Positions 12,281 through 24,914 of a stretch of DNA of 64,000 bases are shown here, piece by piece. The position numbers and the translations under genes are program-made. The notes under the pieces were generated by a model. That model was given only the letters and a program-made list of their open reading frames with translations, searched no databases and was not told the DNA's origin. Within the stretch, counting starts at the first letter, position 1. Each line of letters starts with the position of its first letter. The stretch is from the NCBI RefSeq assembly GCF_019175385.1, contig NC_083341.1:92096321-92160320 (forward strand), given 5' to 3'. The DNA is from Lycium barbarum. Taxonomy: Eukaryota; Streptophyta; Magnoliopsida; Solanales; Solanaceae.

Positions 12281-13252
12281 CACATCAACAGAGTTTATAG
12301 CATAAAAGCCGAATTACAATTCATCTCAAGGTGGCCACATCACCATTTACCATTAAGGTTTATTATGCCATATCATAAAGATAAATCATTTCAAAGAATG
12401 TCTTAAAAACGTTTACACTTCCTTAACCAAGATTTCAATGTCATAATTCATCACGTAAACATTAATATCAATCCTTAGCCATCATTATTGATTATCTCTT
12501 ATAGAGGAAAAACGTTTATAACCTATATATGTACGTAGAGCATGATACAAACTAGGTTTACTGTGGGCTTGTCCCCTCATGCAATTAAGCATAATTAAAG
12601 TAAGAAATAGAGTTTCAAATCGTGAAAAGTTCACCTTTTTATTTAATGAAGAGCCTTAAAAGAGACATACAAAATCACAACAAAAGAGTTCATAAAAAAC
12701 CTATCGAAAGAGTATGTTCAAAAGAGACATACCTTAATTCCCGATCAAGCATACTTCCCACAATCCAACAATTACTCTACAATAGTTTTTGATAGGAGAG
12801 ATTAGAACTCTAACCTATTTCAACCCATAAACCCTTCTTACCAACGAAAGCTAGGGTTTTCACGAGTAGAACGTGTTCTTGAACACTTCATGAATTAATC
12901 ATGGATTCTAATCTCATAGGATAACCTACGCTAGTCTAAACCCTTTCAATAATATTAGAAAATTCAAGAATCATACCTTATAGAACGAATATTAACGTCT
13001 CCAAACGTCCCTTTGTTCTTCTCTTTCTTGGGTTTCAAGAATCTAGGGTTTTTTGGAAGATGAACTAGTGTTAATTTGATGTTAGATTGATGAAGTAATG
13101 ATGGGAATTGATCAAGAACTTACCTTATATGTTTTGTGGAAACCCTAGGGTTGTTTCCTCTCAAAAGGTCGGCCAAAACGAAGTGACAACGAATATAACG
13201 AAGTTAGGCTTTTATAAAATTCGGAAAAAATCGTTTCAGGCATAAAATGGCC

Positions 13253-13339
13253 TGGTGCGTCGCCTAGGGCGGCACACACAGTGTATCCATTTTGATGGCA
13301 TTAAAATTTTGAGTTTCCTAAAAATTTGGCCTGGGGCGC
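13253..13339. repeat. GC-rich inverted-repeat patch of the C LTR, split by B
   Basis: Words such as gcgtcgcctagggcggc and, across the B insertion (resuming 21180), gccgcccaaggcgccgcgc form overlapping GGCGCC-type palindromes. B inserted exactly inside this patch. Confidence 0.65.
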
Positions 13340-13782
13340 TGTCACGACCCGGTTAGGGGGCCGCGACGAGCACCCGGTGCTACCCCACCCGAACACCCCC
13401 TTATCGTACATAACATAACATCTAGGTGAACCATAAGTCAATTCGTGCTTTTCTTATCGTTAATCATATTGATCCCATTAGACGACCATCATCATTTAAC
13501 ATATCATAGGCATCTGTACCACATCACAAGTACAAGGCCGACGTGGCTAACAAAAGACATACAAAACATGGGCCGACATGGCCGAACATCTCTACCCACA
13601 TACACATGACTACGAGCCTCTAAGAGTACGACATATCGTATGAGCGGGACAGGACCCCGCTATGCCCATAATTATATACACAAAAGAATAAGTACCCAAA
13701 AGCTACGGCTCTGAAAGAAATGGAGCTCTGCTATGCAATCTCTGAATAAGCAGCTATGGATTAAGTCTGTCTCCCTGTGCAC

Positions 13783-13819
13783 CTGCGGGCATGACGCAGC
13801 GTCCACAAACAAAAGGACG
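13783..13819 (-). other. Twin hairpin, B left LTR
   Basis: ctgcg/cgcag and cgtcc/ggacg stems are both perfect here, with loops of about 7 and 10 nt. Confidence 0.65.
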
Positions 13820-15214
13820 TCAGTACGAAGAATGTACTGAGTATGTAAAGAATGATCAACATCAATATAGAAGCATAATAGATATCATATGAAAATAGCA
13901 TAGGAGGGGAGACAGTAATATCATCATCGTCATGTCGCTTACTTGCATATATCGTCGTTCGTATCCCATAATAATACTCGTACCATACTTGTGCTCATAT
14001 TCGTATACATGTCCTAATTCGTATCCTTATACATAGTCTTATCACATTCATATTCATATTATATACATAGTCATTTCATATACATAGCATTTACATAGCA
14101 TACCCGACCTCATAGGATCGGTGTCTTATACATGCTTGGCCAACCAAGGCTCAAGGTCATACATACCCGGCCCTACCAAGGCATCAGGGTTATCCGTACC
14201 ATCTGCAGAGGTGTGCGCGCGTTTCGTAATCGTATACATACATTATACATAGTCATATACATATAGTCTTACCCGGCATCATAAGCTCGGGGCCTTATCA
14301 TAGCCCTTCATAGGCATACATACATATATCGTAGCTCGTAAGCATCTCTAGTCTCATTTTACTCTCATCATCATTACTATCCTCATCATTATCGTTACAT
14401 TTACATTATAGACTTACTCGTCATACAAGGAACATACTATAATCATAGTACATATCAAGGGTCGTGAGCTTATGAGCTCGGAATGTCAACCATGTGGAGA
14501 CAACATACTCATATAGAGGAATTAGGAATTTGGCCAAGAACCATGCCTTATGAAAGAAGGGTTAGCCTTACATACCTTTTCGTCGGACTATTCTACACTT
14601 GCACGTTTCCTTCCAATGCTAGCGTTTATACCTTCATTAATATCATAACAATGACCATTAGTCATTCACATTATCCACATTATCTAGATTCCTCAATTTG
14701 CCTCTAATTCACCCACATTCATGGTCATTACACCCATCTTCGTCCATTCGTCTAAAGTGTTTAGTTCATGATCTTAATACCATTTATAACACATTCATAT
14801 CACAACACAACAACATTCATAACTCAATTCAACTATTTCTCAAAATGTCACTATTCATCATTCATGACTTAGTTGACCACATTTTCTACAATCCATGTAT
14901 TTTAATTCTCCAATACCTTAAACATCTTGTAAAAATCATGAATCTTACCTTAGAAGTGGTAGGAACAAGCTTTGGTTGATAATACTCTTCTTTGAGCAAA
15001 ACCCTAGTTTTTTTTCCATTTGGATTTCTTGACTTGGATGATCCTTGATGATTCGCTTATCCTTGATTCACTTGTCTTAATGTTATTGATGGCTTATAAT
15101 CCTTGAAAACTCATATAATAAATGTAGAGAGAAGTGGTGTAATGTTGTAATGAAATAAAATAAGTCTTGATCCTCATATTTAATGAATTGGAAAATCTGT
15201 GCTGGGTGAACAGT

Positions 15215-15590
15215 GGTCGTCCATGGAGGTTTACGGTCCGTATTCCACTTTACGGACCGTCCCTCGTGGTCATATTTAAGCTTAAGCAGGACCATAGACT
15301 TTGGCCTGCATGCATGGTGATTTACGACCATGGTTTACGGGCCGTAAATCACTTTACGGTCCGTCCACCAGGTCGTATTATACCTTTTCCTCAGCTGGCA
15401 GAAAGTTGAAGTTTGGCATGCCAGTTTATGACCTGGCAGTTTAAGGACCGTATACTAGTTTATGGTCCGTATTTGCACTTTACGACCACTGGCGGAAGGC
15501 TGAAGCCATTGCATGGCAGTTTACGTCTGCCAGTTTACGGACCGTATTGCACTTTACGGTCCGTATTTTGCAATATACGACCACTGGGCA
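15215..15590. repeat. TTTACGGnCCGTAAA cluster, B left LTR
   Basis: Same arrangement as in A: tttacggtccgta, tacgggccgtaaatc, tttacggaccgta in about 375 bp. Differences from A fall both in and between the palindromes. Confidence 0.85.
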
Positions 15591-15750
15591 GTTTTGCCAA
15601 CTTTCAATTTTTCTCATTTCTCGACTTTTCATTCTAATCATCCACATCCCTTTACATACATTTCCCATGAAACATTATACACTCGCACTCCTCGCACACA
15701 TCATTAGTTCATTTACTTGCGTACCAACGGGAAATTTCCGAGGTGTAACA

Positions 15751-15786
15751 TTCTACCCCCCTTAGGAACATTCGTCCTCGAATGTT
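15751..15786 (-). other. B polypurine tract and hairpin
   Basis: ttctaccccccttagg follows the LTR; aacattcg (15767-15774) pairs with cgaatgtt (15779-15786). Confidence 0.8.
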
Positions 15787-15955
15787 AAAGGCTTGGGGAA
15801 TTCGATAAAAATTTCGCCAGAGTTTACTTTGTAATGTGGCACTACCACCCTGTCACAACAACCCACAATAGCAATGCCTCACAGGGCAATAATACAACAG
15901 CACTAGAAATTTGGCCACACACGACCTGAATGTATAAAAGGAAGACATGCATACC

Positions 15956-18900
15956 TTATGATTTTGACGTCTCATCTTGGACTTCTCCCAAGGGCTGACA
16001 TAAATGTGGGTATTTGGATCGCATATTCTCTTCCGCTTCCCATGTCATTTCCTCTCGATTGTCATTTCTCCACAGAACTTTAATTGAGGCCACTTCTTTG
16101 TTTCTAAGCCTCCGTACTTTCCTATCTAATATGGCAATGGGTATTTCATCATAAGTTAACTTTTCTGTAACTAGAATATCATTCACTGGGACGATCCTCC
16201 TAGGATCTCCAACACACTTCCAAAGCATCGAGACATGAAATACTGGATGGACTGACTCCAAATCTGGAGGTTGATCTAGCTTATAGGCCACTTTGCCTAT
16301 TTTGCGTATAATCTCATAGGGTCCGATATACCGGGGACTGAGCTTCCGCCTTTTGCCAAATCTCATAACGCCTTTCATTGGCGACACTTTCAAGAATACC
16401 CAATCTTTCACTTCGAACTCTAAGTCTCTTCGACAATTATCCGCATAGGACTTTTGACGACTTTGAGCCGCTAGCAACCGATCTTGTATAAGCTTGACTT
16501 TCTCTATTGCTTGCTGGACCAAATCTGGCCCTATCAACTTAGCTTCTCTGGTTTCAAACCACCCAATTGGGGATCTACACTTTCGCCCATATAGAGCCTC
16601 ATACGGTGCCATTTGAATGCTAGAATGATAACTGTTATTGTAAGCAAACTCAATGAGTGGCAAATGGTCATCCCAATTTCCTCCAAAATCTATCATACAT
16701 GCCCGTAACATATCTTCAAGAGTCTGAATAGTACGTTCAGCTTGCCCATCGGTCTATGGGTGAAATGCCGTGCTAAGGCGCACTTGGGTCCCTAGACCCT
16801 CTTGGAACGATCTCCAAAACTTGGCTGTAAACTGAGTTCCTCTATCGGAGATAATAGATACTGGAACACCGTGGAGTCTCACTATCTCTTTAAGATAAAG
16901 CTTGGCATAATCTTCAGCCACATAGGTCGCCCTGACCGGTAAGAAATGAGCTGATTTAGTGAGTCTATCCACGATCACCCATATGGAATCATATTTATGT
17001 CGAGAACGGGGTAACCCTGTAATGAAATCCATATTAAGCACTTCCCACTTCCAAGTTGGGATTTCTATAGCTTGCAATAAGCCACCCGACTTTTGGTGTT
17101 CTATCTTCACTTGTTGGCAATTAGGACACTGAGCTACGAATTCCGCTACGTCTTTCTTCATCCCATTCCACCAATATATAGTCTTAAGATCATGATACAT
17201 TTTCGTCGCTCCGGGGTGAACGGAGTAACGGGAACAATGAGCTTCTCTCAAAATCTGATGGCGTAGACCTGCCACATCGGGAACACATAACCTGCCTCGA
17301 CATCGGATAACTCCGTCTTCCGAAATGTCAAATGACTCCTCCTCCTTCTGAGGGAGTGTACCTCTGTACTGCATTAGTATGGGATCCTCATATTGTCGCT
17401 CTTTTACTTCTGCTACTAACGATGAAACTGTTGAATTCTGAATAGTAGCACCGCTGCTACCTGAGTCCACCACTCGGACTCCTAGGCTAGCTAACTACTG
17501 AAGGTCACGGGCCATCTCTTTCTTTTCTGGTCGTACATCACTTAGACTTCCCATCGACCTACGGCTAAGAGCATCGGCCACAACGTTTGCCTTTCCGGGG
17601 TGGTACAGGATTTCAACATCATAGTCTTTTAGCAACTCTAGCCATCGTCGTTGCGGCAAATTCAACTCTTTCTGCTTGAAGATGTACTGGAGACTCTTAT
17701 GATCTGTATAAATATCCACGTGGACACCATATAATTAGTGTCTCCATATCTTTAAAGCATGGACCACCGCGGCCAATTCTAAGTCATGGGTAGGATAATT
17801 CTGCTCATGTTTCCGTAATTGTCTAGAAGCATACGCAATCACCTTACCGTTTTGCATCAATACACAGCCTAGCCCGACGCCTGAAGCATCACAATAAATA
17901 ACATATCCTTCCAATCCCTCTGGAAGTGTCAAGACTGGGGCTGAAGTCAGTTGGTCTTTCAACTCTTGGAAACTACGCTCGCAAGCATCTGTCCATTGAA
18001 ACTTAGCTGACTTCTGAGTCAACTTGGTGAGCGGTGCAGAAATAGAAGAGAAATCCTCAACAAATCTTCTGTAATAACCTGCTAAGCCCAAAAAGCTACG
18101 AACCTCCGTAGGGGTCGTGGGCTTTGGCCAAGTATTCACTCTCTCAATATTTTGGCTATCCATTCGAATACCGTCAGCTGCAACAATGTGGCCCAGAAAT
18201 GCCACTGAGTTCAACCAAAACTCGCATTTGGACAACTTCGCGAATAAGTCTCGAGTTCGAAGAACTCCGAGGACAATACGCAAGTGATCCGCATGTTCTG
18301 CCTCGGATCTAGAATACACTAGGATATCATCGATGAATACAATCACGAATAGATCCAGAAAAGGCCTGAATACATTGTTCATTAAGTCCATAAACACTGC
18401 CGGTGCATTAGTTAGCCCAAACGACATTACTCGGAACTCGAAATGGCCATATCTTGTTCTGAAAGCTGTCTTAGGGATATTTTTCTCCCTAACTCTTACT
18501 TGGTGATACCCGGACCTCAAATCAATCTTTGAAAACCATTTGGCACCTTGCAATTGATCAAATAAATCATCAATCCTCGGGAGGGGATACTTGTTCTTAA
18601 TCGTCACTCTATTCAATTGCCGATAATCAATGCACATTCTCAAGGAGCCATCCTTCTTCCGGACGAACAATACGGGTGCTCCCCACGGGGATGAACTAGG
18701 CCTAATGAAGCCTTTTTCAAGCAAGTCTTTTAATTGCTCCTTCAACTCTTTCAACTCTGCGGGTGCCATCCTATAGGGAGGAATAGATATGGGTTTAGTG
18801 TCTGGCAACACATCAATCGCAAAATCGATCTCTCGCTCGGGAGGAAGGCCTGGAAGCTCTTTCGGGAACACATCCGAAAATTCATTCACTACCGGAACTG

Positions 18901-18970
18901 ACTGAAGAGTCGGCGACTCAGCTTCTACATCTTGAACTCGTACTAGGTGATAAATGCACCCTTTCACTAA
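15956..18970 (-). pseudogene. B pol: RT-RNaseH-integrase-chromodomain, three in-frame stops, no frameshift
   Basis: One reading frame runs from LTR-derived codons near 19060 through the filler to 15956, about 1035 codons. Its only interruptions are TAA at 17735-17737 (TAC in A), TAG at 17495-17497 and TAG at 16754-16756 (both CAG to TAG). RT is complete, including FIDDILVYS and the [10 protein letters not shown] segment missing in A. RNase H ([20 protein letters not shown]), integrase (HHCC zinc site; [16 protein letters not shown], with the third catalytic segment just past the 16754 stop) and the chromodomain are all recognisable. Gag and protease are absent because of the deletion at 18971. 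No ATG is seen that would clearly start it; the open frame begins at GTG in LTR sequence. Confidence 0.9.
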
Positions 18971-18990
18971 CGGTGCATTAGTTAGCCCAA
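18971..18990 (-). other. B junction filler copied from RT
   Basis: The same 20 bases as 10461-10480 in A and as the RT segment at 18400-18419 in B itself. It links the pol leader to LTR position 197 and leaves the frame open across the join. On the right side caa|ggccg offers a few bases of microhomology with the LTR (tacaaggccg, 13531-13540). Confidence 0.85.
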
Positions 18991-19237
18991 GGCCGACGTG
19001 GCTAACAAAAGACATACAAAATATGGGCCGACATGGCCGAACATCTCTACTCACATACACATGACCACGAGCCTGTAAGTGTATGACATATCGTATGAGC
19101 GGGACAAGACCCCGCTATGCCCATAATTATATACACAAAAGAATAAGTACCCAAAAGCTACGGCTCCGAAAGAAATGGAGCTCTGCTATGCAATCTCTGA
19201 ATAAACAGCTATGGATTAAGTCTGTCTCCCTGTGCAC

Positions 19238-19274
19238 CTGCGGGCATGACACAGCGTCCACAAACAAAAAGACG
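19238..19274 (-). other. Twin hairpin, B right LTR
   Basis: Same site as in the left LTR with one mismatch in each stem (cacag, agacg). Confidence 0.5.
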
Positions 19275-20639
19275 TCAGTACGAAGAATGTACCGAGTATG
19301 TAAAGCATGATCAACATCAATATAGAAGCATAATAGATATCATATGAAAATAGCATAGGAGGGGAGACAGTAATATCGTCATCGTCATGTCGCTTACTTG
19401 CATACATCGTCGTTCGTATCCCATAATAATACTCGTACCATACTTGTGTCATATTCGTATACATGTCCTTATTCGTATCCTTATACATAGTCTTATCACA
19501 TTCATATTCATATTATATACATAGTCATTTCATATACATAACATTTACATAGCATACTCGACCTCATAGGATCGGTGTCTTATACATGCTTGGCCAACCA
19601 AGGCTCAAGGTCATACATACCTGGCCCTACCAAGGCATCAGGGTTATCCGTACCATCTGAAGAGGTGTGCGCGCGTTTCGTAATCGTATACATACATTAT
19701 ACATAGTCATATACATATAGTCTTACCCGGCATCATAAACTCGGGGCCTTATCATAGCCCTTCATAGGCATACATATACATATATCGTAGCTCGTAAGCA
19801 TCTCTAGTCTCATTTTACTCTCATCATCATTACTATCCTCATCATTATCGTTACATTTACATTATTGACTTACTCGTCATACAAGGAACATTGTATAATC
19901 ATAGTACATATCAAGGGTCGTGAGCTTATGAGCTCGGAATGTCAACCATGTGGAGACAACATACTCATATAGAGGAATTAGGAATTTGGCCAAGAACCAT
20001 GCCTTATGAAAGAAGGGTTAGCCTTGCATACCTTTTCGTCGGACTATTCTACACTTGCACGTTTCCTTCCAATGCTAGCGTTTATACCTTCATTAATATC
20101 ATAACAATGACCATTAGTCATTCACATTATCCACATTATCTAGATTCCTCAATTTGCCTTTAATTCACCCACATTCATGGTCATTACACCCATCTTCGTC
20201 CATTCGTCTAAAGTGTTTAGTTCATGATCTTAATACCATTTATAACACATTCATATCACAGCACAACAACATTCATAACTCAATTCAACTATTTCTCAAA
20301 ATGTCACTATTCATCATTCATGACCTAGTTGACCACATTTTCTACAATCCATGAATCTTACCTTAGAAGTTGTAGGAACAAGCTTTGGTTGATAATACTC
20401 TTCTTTGAGCAAAACCCTAGTTTTTCTCCATTTGGATTTCTTGACTTGGATGATCCTTGGTGATTCCCTTATCCTTGATTCACTTGTCTTAATGTTATTG
20501 ATGGCTTATAATCCTTGAAAACTCATATAATAAATGTAGAGAGAAGTTTTAGAGAGAAGTGGTGTAATGTTGTAATGAAATAAAATAAGTCTTGATCCTC
20601 ATATTTAATGAATTGGAAAATCTGTGCTGGGTTAACAAT

Positions 20640-21005
20640 GGTCGTCCATGGAGGTTTACGGTCCGTATTCCACTTTACGGACCGTCCCTCGTGGTCGTAT
20701 TTAAGCTTAAGCAGGACCATAGACTTTGACCTGCATGCATGGTGATTTACGACCATGGTTTACGGGCCGTAAATCACTTTACGGTCCGTCCACCAGGTCG
20801 TATTATACCTTTTCCTCAGCTGGCAGAAAGTTGAAGTTTGGCATGCCAGTTTACGACCTGGCAGTTTACGGACCGTATACCAGTTTACGGTTCGTATTTG
20901 CACTTTACGACCACTGGCAGACGGCCGAAGCCATTGCATGGCAGTTTACGTCTGCCAGTTTACGGACCTATTGCACTTTAAGGTCCGTATTTTGCAATAT
21001 ACGAC
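20640..21005. repeat. TTTACGGnCCGTAAA cluster, B right LTR
   Basis: Third copy of the cluster in the left stack. One unit has lost a base (tttacggacctattg near 20957). Confidence 0.85.
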
Positions 21006-22385
21006 CACTGGGCAGTTTTGCCAACTTTCAATTTTTCTCATTTCTTGACTTTTCATTCTAATCATCCACATCCCTTTACATACATTTCCCATGAAACATT
21101 ATACACTCGCACTCCTCGCACACATCATTTGTTCATTTACTTGCGTACCAACGGGAAATTTTCGAGGTGTAACACGCGCCGCCCAAGGCGCCGCGCACGC
21201 CTAATTTTCGTACTGCACAGACGATGCTCAGTAAAATGGGAATAACTCCTAGTACAGAGCTCTGTTAGAGCTGGAAAACCTACCATTGGAAAGCTATTTC
21301 GAATACCTACAACTTTAATTGAGGAAGTTTTCCCAAATTCCCAACCTATTTTCGCGAAATTGGCTTAGAAGTCATACCTACTGAAGTTTAGACGAGTTTG
21401 AGAACTCTTAGGAACTTCACTCTTTGGGTTGACTTCAAAACGATTGCTTATCACCCAAATTCATCCCGAATGGATTAATATAGCTAAAATATCATCTTAT
21501 TACTAGTTTTACACTTTCACACCTAACTCGAATTTACGGGGTGTTACAGACACTAATATTAATAAGACGAGATTCATACCTTACTCCCGTTAATATTGCG
21601 ATATCTTCATTTTCCCCCTTGAACTTGAGCCAAAACTCATCGTTATACGATTTTGTAATCACAGCTATACGATTTTGTAATCACAGCTATATGATGTTCG
21701 GACTTAAATTCGGAGATTTCACTTAATTTGCACTAAAATTCTATGGATGGAAGTTGGGGGATTATTCTAGAGAGTTTAGGATATTTTGAGAGGTGTTTGG
21801 ATGAAAAATGAGGAGTAAAACCCCTTTTATAAGGTTCTAAAGTCAATTCGGGTACTGTAGCAGCGCGGCTATTGTAGCAGCTCGGTTACTATAGCGCTCG
21901 TTTTTGCTCTATCAGCCTAACTTGTAACGTCCATAATTCTCTACTCTGATGTCGTATCGACGAGCAGTTTTTTGATTTGGAAACTAGACTCGACAAAATT
22001 TATTTTAGGCTTTTGAAACACCTTAAAACTCCTATTATACTAGGAGATATACCCCTCTAATGTTGACCCAAAATTCTATCCAAAATTCTACCAATTTCCA
22101 AATTTTCGACAAACTTATTTTCTTCAATTTGCTTGGTCTCAGAACCTTCCGAAACTCTCCATACATGATATTTATCATTAATCATACTTGATAATAGTCA
22201 TGTCCTTTGGTTCCAAGGTTGTCCTTACCGGTTATGACTAACGAGATCGTAATTCATCCTTTACTCATACAATATACTTAATAATGCTTCGTTCCTCATA
22301 ATCCAAAGTTGTTTTACTTAGCCATAGCTCGATATACCAACGTTCATATTTAATAATTGCTTCTCTGAAAGTACGGGGTGTAACA

Positions 22386-23736
22386 GAAATATTCTACTCG
22401 GCCAGGTACATTTAATTATATGTCCTATGCAATAACAATTTCATGAGCTCTTGAAGGTATAAACATTATGATTATTACAGAAACTTGACCTAAATCAAAA
22501 TTTGCACTGGGTCAGCCATTGACATTTCAGGTATGTATTCCTTCCTTCCTTGACGATCAATTATACATAAAAATCAAGGAACAAATTGAACAACCTGCTT
22601 GTTGTACCCTAGTCAAAATCTTAGTTGTCAGTAAGTGTATTAAGAAGAGTGAGTCATGATGATCTTCTAGAAAATCTACTACAATCAAATGTCCCTCTTC
22701 CCAAAAAGGGACTTCTCAACTTTCCATTTGCACCACTTTATCTCTCGTTCTCTGGCTACTTAAACCAACCACTAATCCCTTCAAATCTCAGTCATAACAC
22801 CCTCATCCACCATGGAACCAAATCGAGAAAAAATTTCTGATTCTTGTTCTAGTTTTGATAATTCATTGCCTTCCGTACATTCCTTTGATTTCGGCAACTC
22901 TGATTATACCCACTATTTAACTCTCATAAACCCTCATTTCCTTGTAATTCAAATGTATACACCAACTGGAAGGGTAGAAGGAAGAGGAAAAAAGAATGCA
23001 ACATATAGTAGGGGGAATGTGTTAAAACCCTAAAATAATTGCAAGAATGGGAAAATCAGTGAGGCAACATCTATTCACGAAAGGGAGTTGGTTGACACTG
23101 TAAACTTATCTCAAAACCCTGCCTTGGATTTGTTGGGAATATGTGCAATGAAGGAAAAAGGGTTCATGAAGATAAAATAAAGGAGGAAACAAAGAAGAAC
23201 CCTCAACTATCAGAGAAAGAAGAACAATCCGGATCTTTGTCCTCATGGGCAAAACCAGTGGAAAACGATGGTGTGTCTTCCTGGGGGAAAAAGGTAGATG
23301 CAGATGGCGGATATCCCTAAAGAAGGAGTTGATTCATATGGTGTTTAAGGTAAGAAACAAAGAAATATATATATACTTCCAGTGTATAAAAATCCCTCAA
23401 CACCTCCTAGATAGGATTCCCTAGAAATTATCTTAGAATAGAACATGCACATTGGTCGCATTCACTTGAAAATTGACCAAGTTCTCTCTAATTTTATCCA
23501 TGTAACAGTATTAGTATCTAAGTCTCAAGTCTAAGTCTAGTTGTAAAAGTTAATGGAATTCTATGATTCAAAATTTGTGCCTTAATCCTGTGATTCAAAT
23601 GTTGTTTATTTTAATTGAGCGACTGATTCTGTTATATTGAGCATATATGATAGCCCTAGTGGCCTTGAGTTCAATATTGAAACAAAATGATTGATTTCTT
23701 TTGTGACTAACTTTAATGATGCCAAAAGGGGGAAGA
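22386..23736 (+). mobile_element. Degraded 3' region of a Copia element, possibly Sirevirus
   Basis: This stretch has no intact gene. Short frames (for example from ATG 22812, beginning MEPNREKISDSCSSF) run for 60-75 codons and stop. It ends in gccaaaagggggaagatt (23721 onward), which resembles the purine tract that precedes Sirevirus LTRs. The domain content upstream is not recognisable, so the call rests on position and the tract and is tentative. D ends at 22385 in this sequence. Confidence 0.35.
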
Positions 23737-24914
23737 TTAATTAACTGTGTGCTTATGCGTTTTGACTCAATTGCTAACCTCGTTTGTTACAAGTTTAATG
23801 TTCAAATACTTGGTTATGGATGATTGGAATAGGTTAAACAATTGTGAAAAGACAGGTGTTTGTCATATTAAAGAAAGGAAAATTTGTTGGCATAATGCCA
23901 TGTGTGAAGTTTCAATGATTGAAAAAGAATACAATGGAAAACCTGGTCTAGATAAATGTGATAATTGACAAAGTAGTTGAAGAAACCTAGATAGTTAGTT
24001 GAGCTAAAGCATAGGTTCTAGACAATGCCTAAAAAAACAAGCAGCACAGGATGGTTAGAATAGGTCCATAGACATGTTCCATTGCAAAGAAGCTATAGAA
24101 AAGAGCATACACATGTCTCATGTTGCAAGCATGTGTGTCAATGCAAAAACAAGTGCAATGATCAAATAAGAGAGAGAATGAACCATCTACATACATGATC
24201 TATCACAAAGACAGATGCAGACCAGAAGATGACTCGGCCACAGAGCAGTTCATTAAAGAATAGAACAAGCATTAAACAAGTTCTATCATAAAGAGTCGTC
24301 AGGTGTAGTTGATGAATGAATAAAAATTGAAGGAGATCACGAGCAAGGAGAAAAGGAAAGATCACTCAGAACAGTTTGTTCAAAATAAAGAGAGTTGCAG
24401 AAAAAGCACATGAACCAGGTCAACATATATGTTCTAACACAGAGCAAGAACATGGTTAGAATCACAGAGTTGATACAAGGCTGAAGACATGATTTATTCT
24501 AGCAATGCATAAATCTAAGTGAATAAATATAGACACAGAGTGAAGAGCAATGTGCATGAAATATTTATGTCAACATGTTCCAACATCCATCATAAAAATA
24601 GGCTCAAGATGGGGTTGCAGGAATGAACATGTAGGGGATGATGAAATAGGTTCATGAATATATTTCATCTCAGACAGCACAGAGATTTAAAGACAAACGG
24701 ACCAGGTGGATGAAACAGGTTCGTGAACATATTCCAGTGCAAGTCCTACAACAACTAGGATTTGTAGATTTATGGTAAATATGTTACACCTCGGAAATTT
24801 CGCCGTACTTGTATGATGAGTGGAATGATGAAAAATTGAGTGAATGATGTTTTATTAAGTCGGGAATGGCTAATTAAGAATTTTTGGAAATAAGAAAGTC
24901 GCGGAAAATTTTCA

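Larger units (their letters stand above)
13340..15750 (-). repeat. B left LTR (3' LTR), 2411 bp
   Basis: Complete, tgtcacgacc to gaggtgtaaca, near-identical to the A LTR. Contains the twin hairpin, the AGGTATGTAAGGCT block (14563-14576), and the TTTACGG cluster (15215-15590). Confidence 0.9.
13340..21174 (-). mobile_element. Element B: gag-less chromovirus derivative inside solo LTR C
   Basis: 3' LTR 13340-15750, polypurine tract, pol frame 15956-18970, filler 18971-18990, and a 5' LTR of 18991-21174 that lacks the 196 bp at its U5 end. Gag, protease and primer-binding site are absent. Outer ends are proper TG..CA. Flanks ggcgc (13335-13339) and cgcgc (21175-21179) match at four of five positions and are the likely target duplication. 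Because both outer ends are intact, B looks like an integrated product and not a later deletion of one flank. Confidence 0.85.
18991..21174 (-). repeat. B right LTR (5' LTR), U5 end missing
   Basis: 2184 bp, aligns with 13536-15750 of the left LTR. Lacks the first 196 bp, which are the element's U5 end, where the primer-binding site would adjoin. It also lacks about 43 bp present at 14894-14940 in the left copy, a deletion flanked by catg. TATA-like TGTATATAATTATGG (minus) lies near 19123-19137, about 60 bp before the LTR-derived open frame. AGGTATGCAAGGCT block at 20020-20033 (one change). Confidence 0.85.
11184..21548 (-). mobile_element. C: solo LTR (about 2.5 kb) carrying insertion B
   Basis: C is flanked by perfect 5-bp duplications gacac (11179-11183 and 21549-21553), inside D. 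It starts tgtcacgcccc and ends ggggtgttaca. There is no internal region, so it arose by LTR-LTR recombination of a full element. B (13340-21174) lies inside. The LTR sequence differs from the other families here; it has an internal minisatellite and a GC-rich inverted-repeat patch. A weaker AAGGTATGT is found near 12730-12740 on the minus strand. No coding sequence of its own. Confidence 0.88.
2434..22385 (-). mobile_element. Element D: large-LTR, nearly coding-free Ty3/Gypsy derivative (left end outside window)
   Basis: D has a left LTR (to 3813), a very short internal region (3814-4134) and a right LTR that starts at 4135 and ends at 22385 in ggggtgtaaca, followed by gaaat as the presumed target copy. 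The right LTR is split by A (4870-10604) and by C with B inside (11184-21548). The internal region keeps the polypurine tract, the first codons of gag and a tRNA-iMet primer-binding site, and has lost the rest of gag and all of pol. Replication, if it occurred after the deletion, must have used proteins from another element. The left end and the left part of the left LTR lie before position 1, beyond X. Confidence 0.75.
4135..22385 (-). repeat. D right LTR (5' LTR), split by A and by C+B
   Basis: The pieces are 4135-4869, 10605-11183 and 21554-22385, about 2.15 kb in all. The inner end reads ttccacgcccc instead of tgtcacgcccc, so the terminal TG is mutated. Piece 1 has the twin hairpin (4542-4577). 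Piece 2 has the conserved AGGTATGT block (10796-10811). Piece 3 has the 'ctgtagcagcgcgg' repeat patch at 21845-21905. Joining across C is supported by the duplicated gacac and by the uninterrupted left LTR (2950-3010). No gene is seen in any piece. Confidence 0.75.

Noticed and set aside
22625..23033. Possible host gene start (two overlapping 71-73 codon frames)
   Set aside because: No continuation, no splice pattern I can support, many stops downstream, and a purine tract with Copia-like LTR follows. Kept as a degraded element only.
23747..23968. 73-codon frame at 23747 with Cys-rich stretch
   Set aside because: Not conserved, no knuckle spacing, lies at the expected start of the Copia-like LTR.
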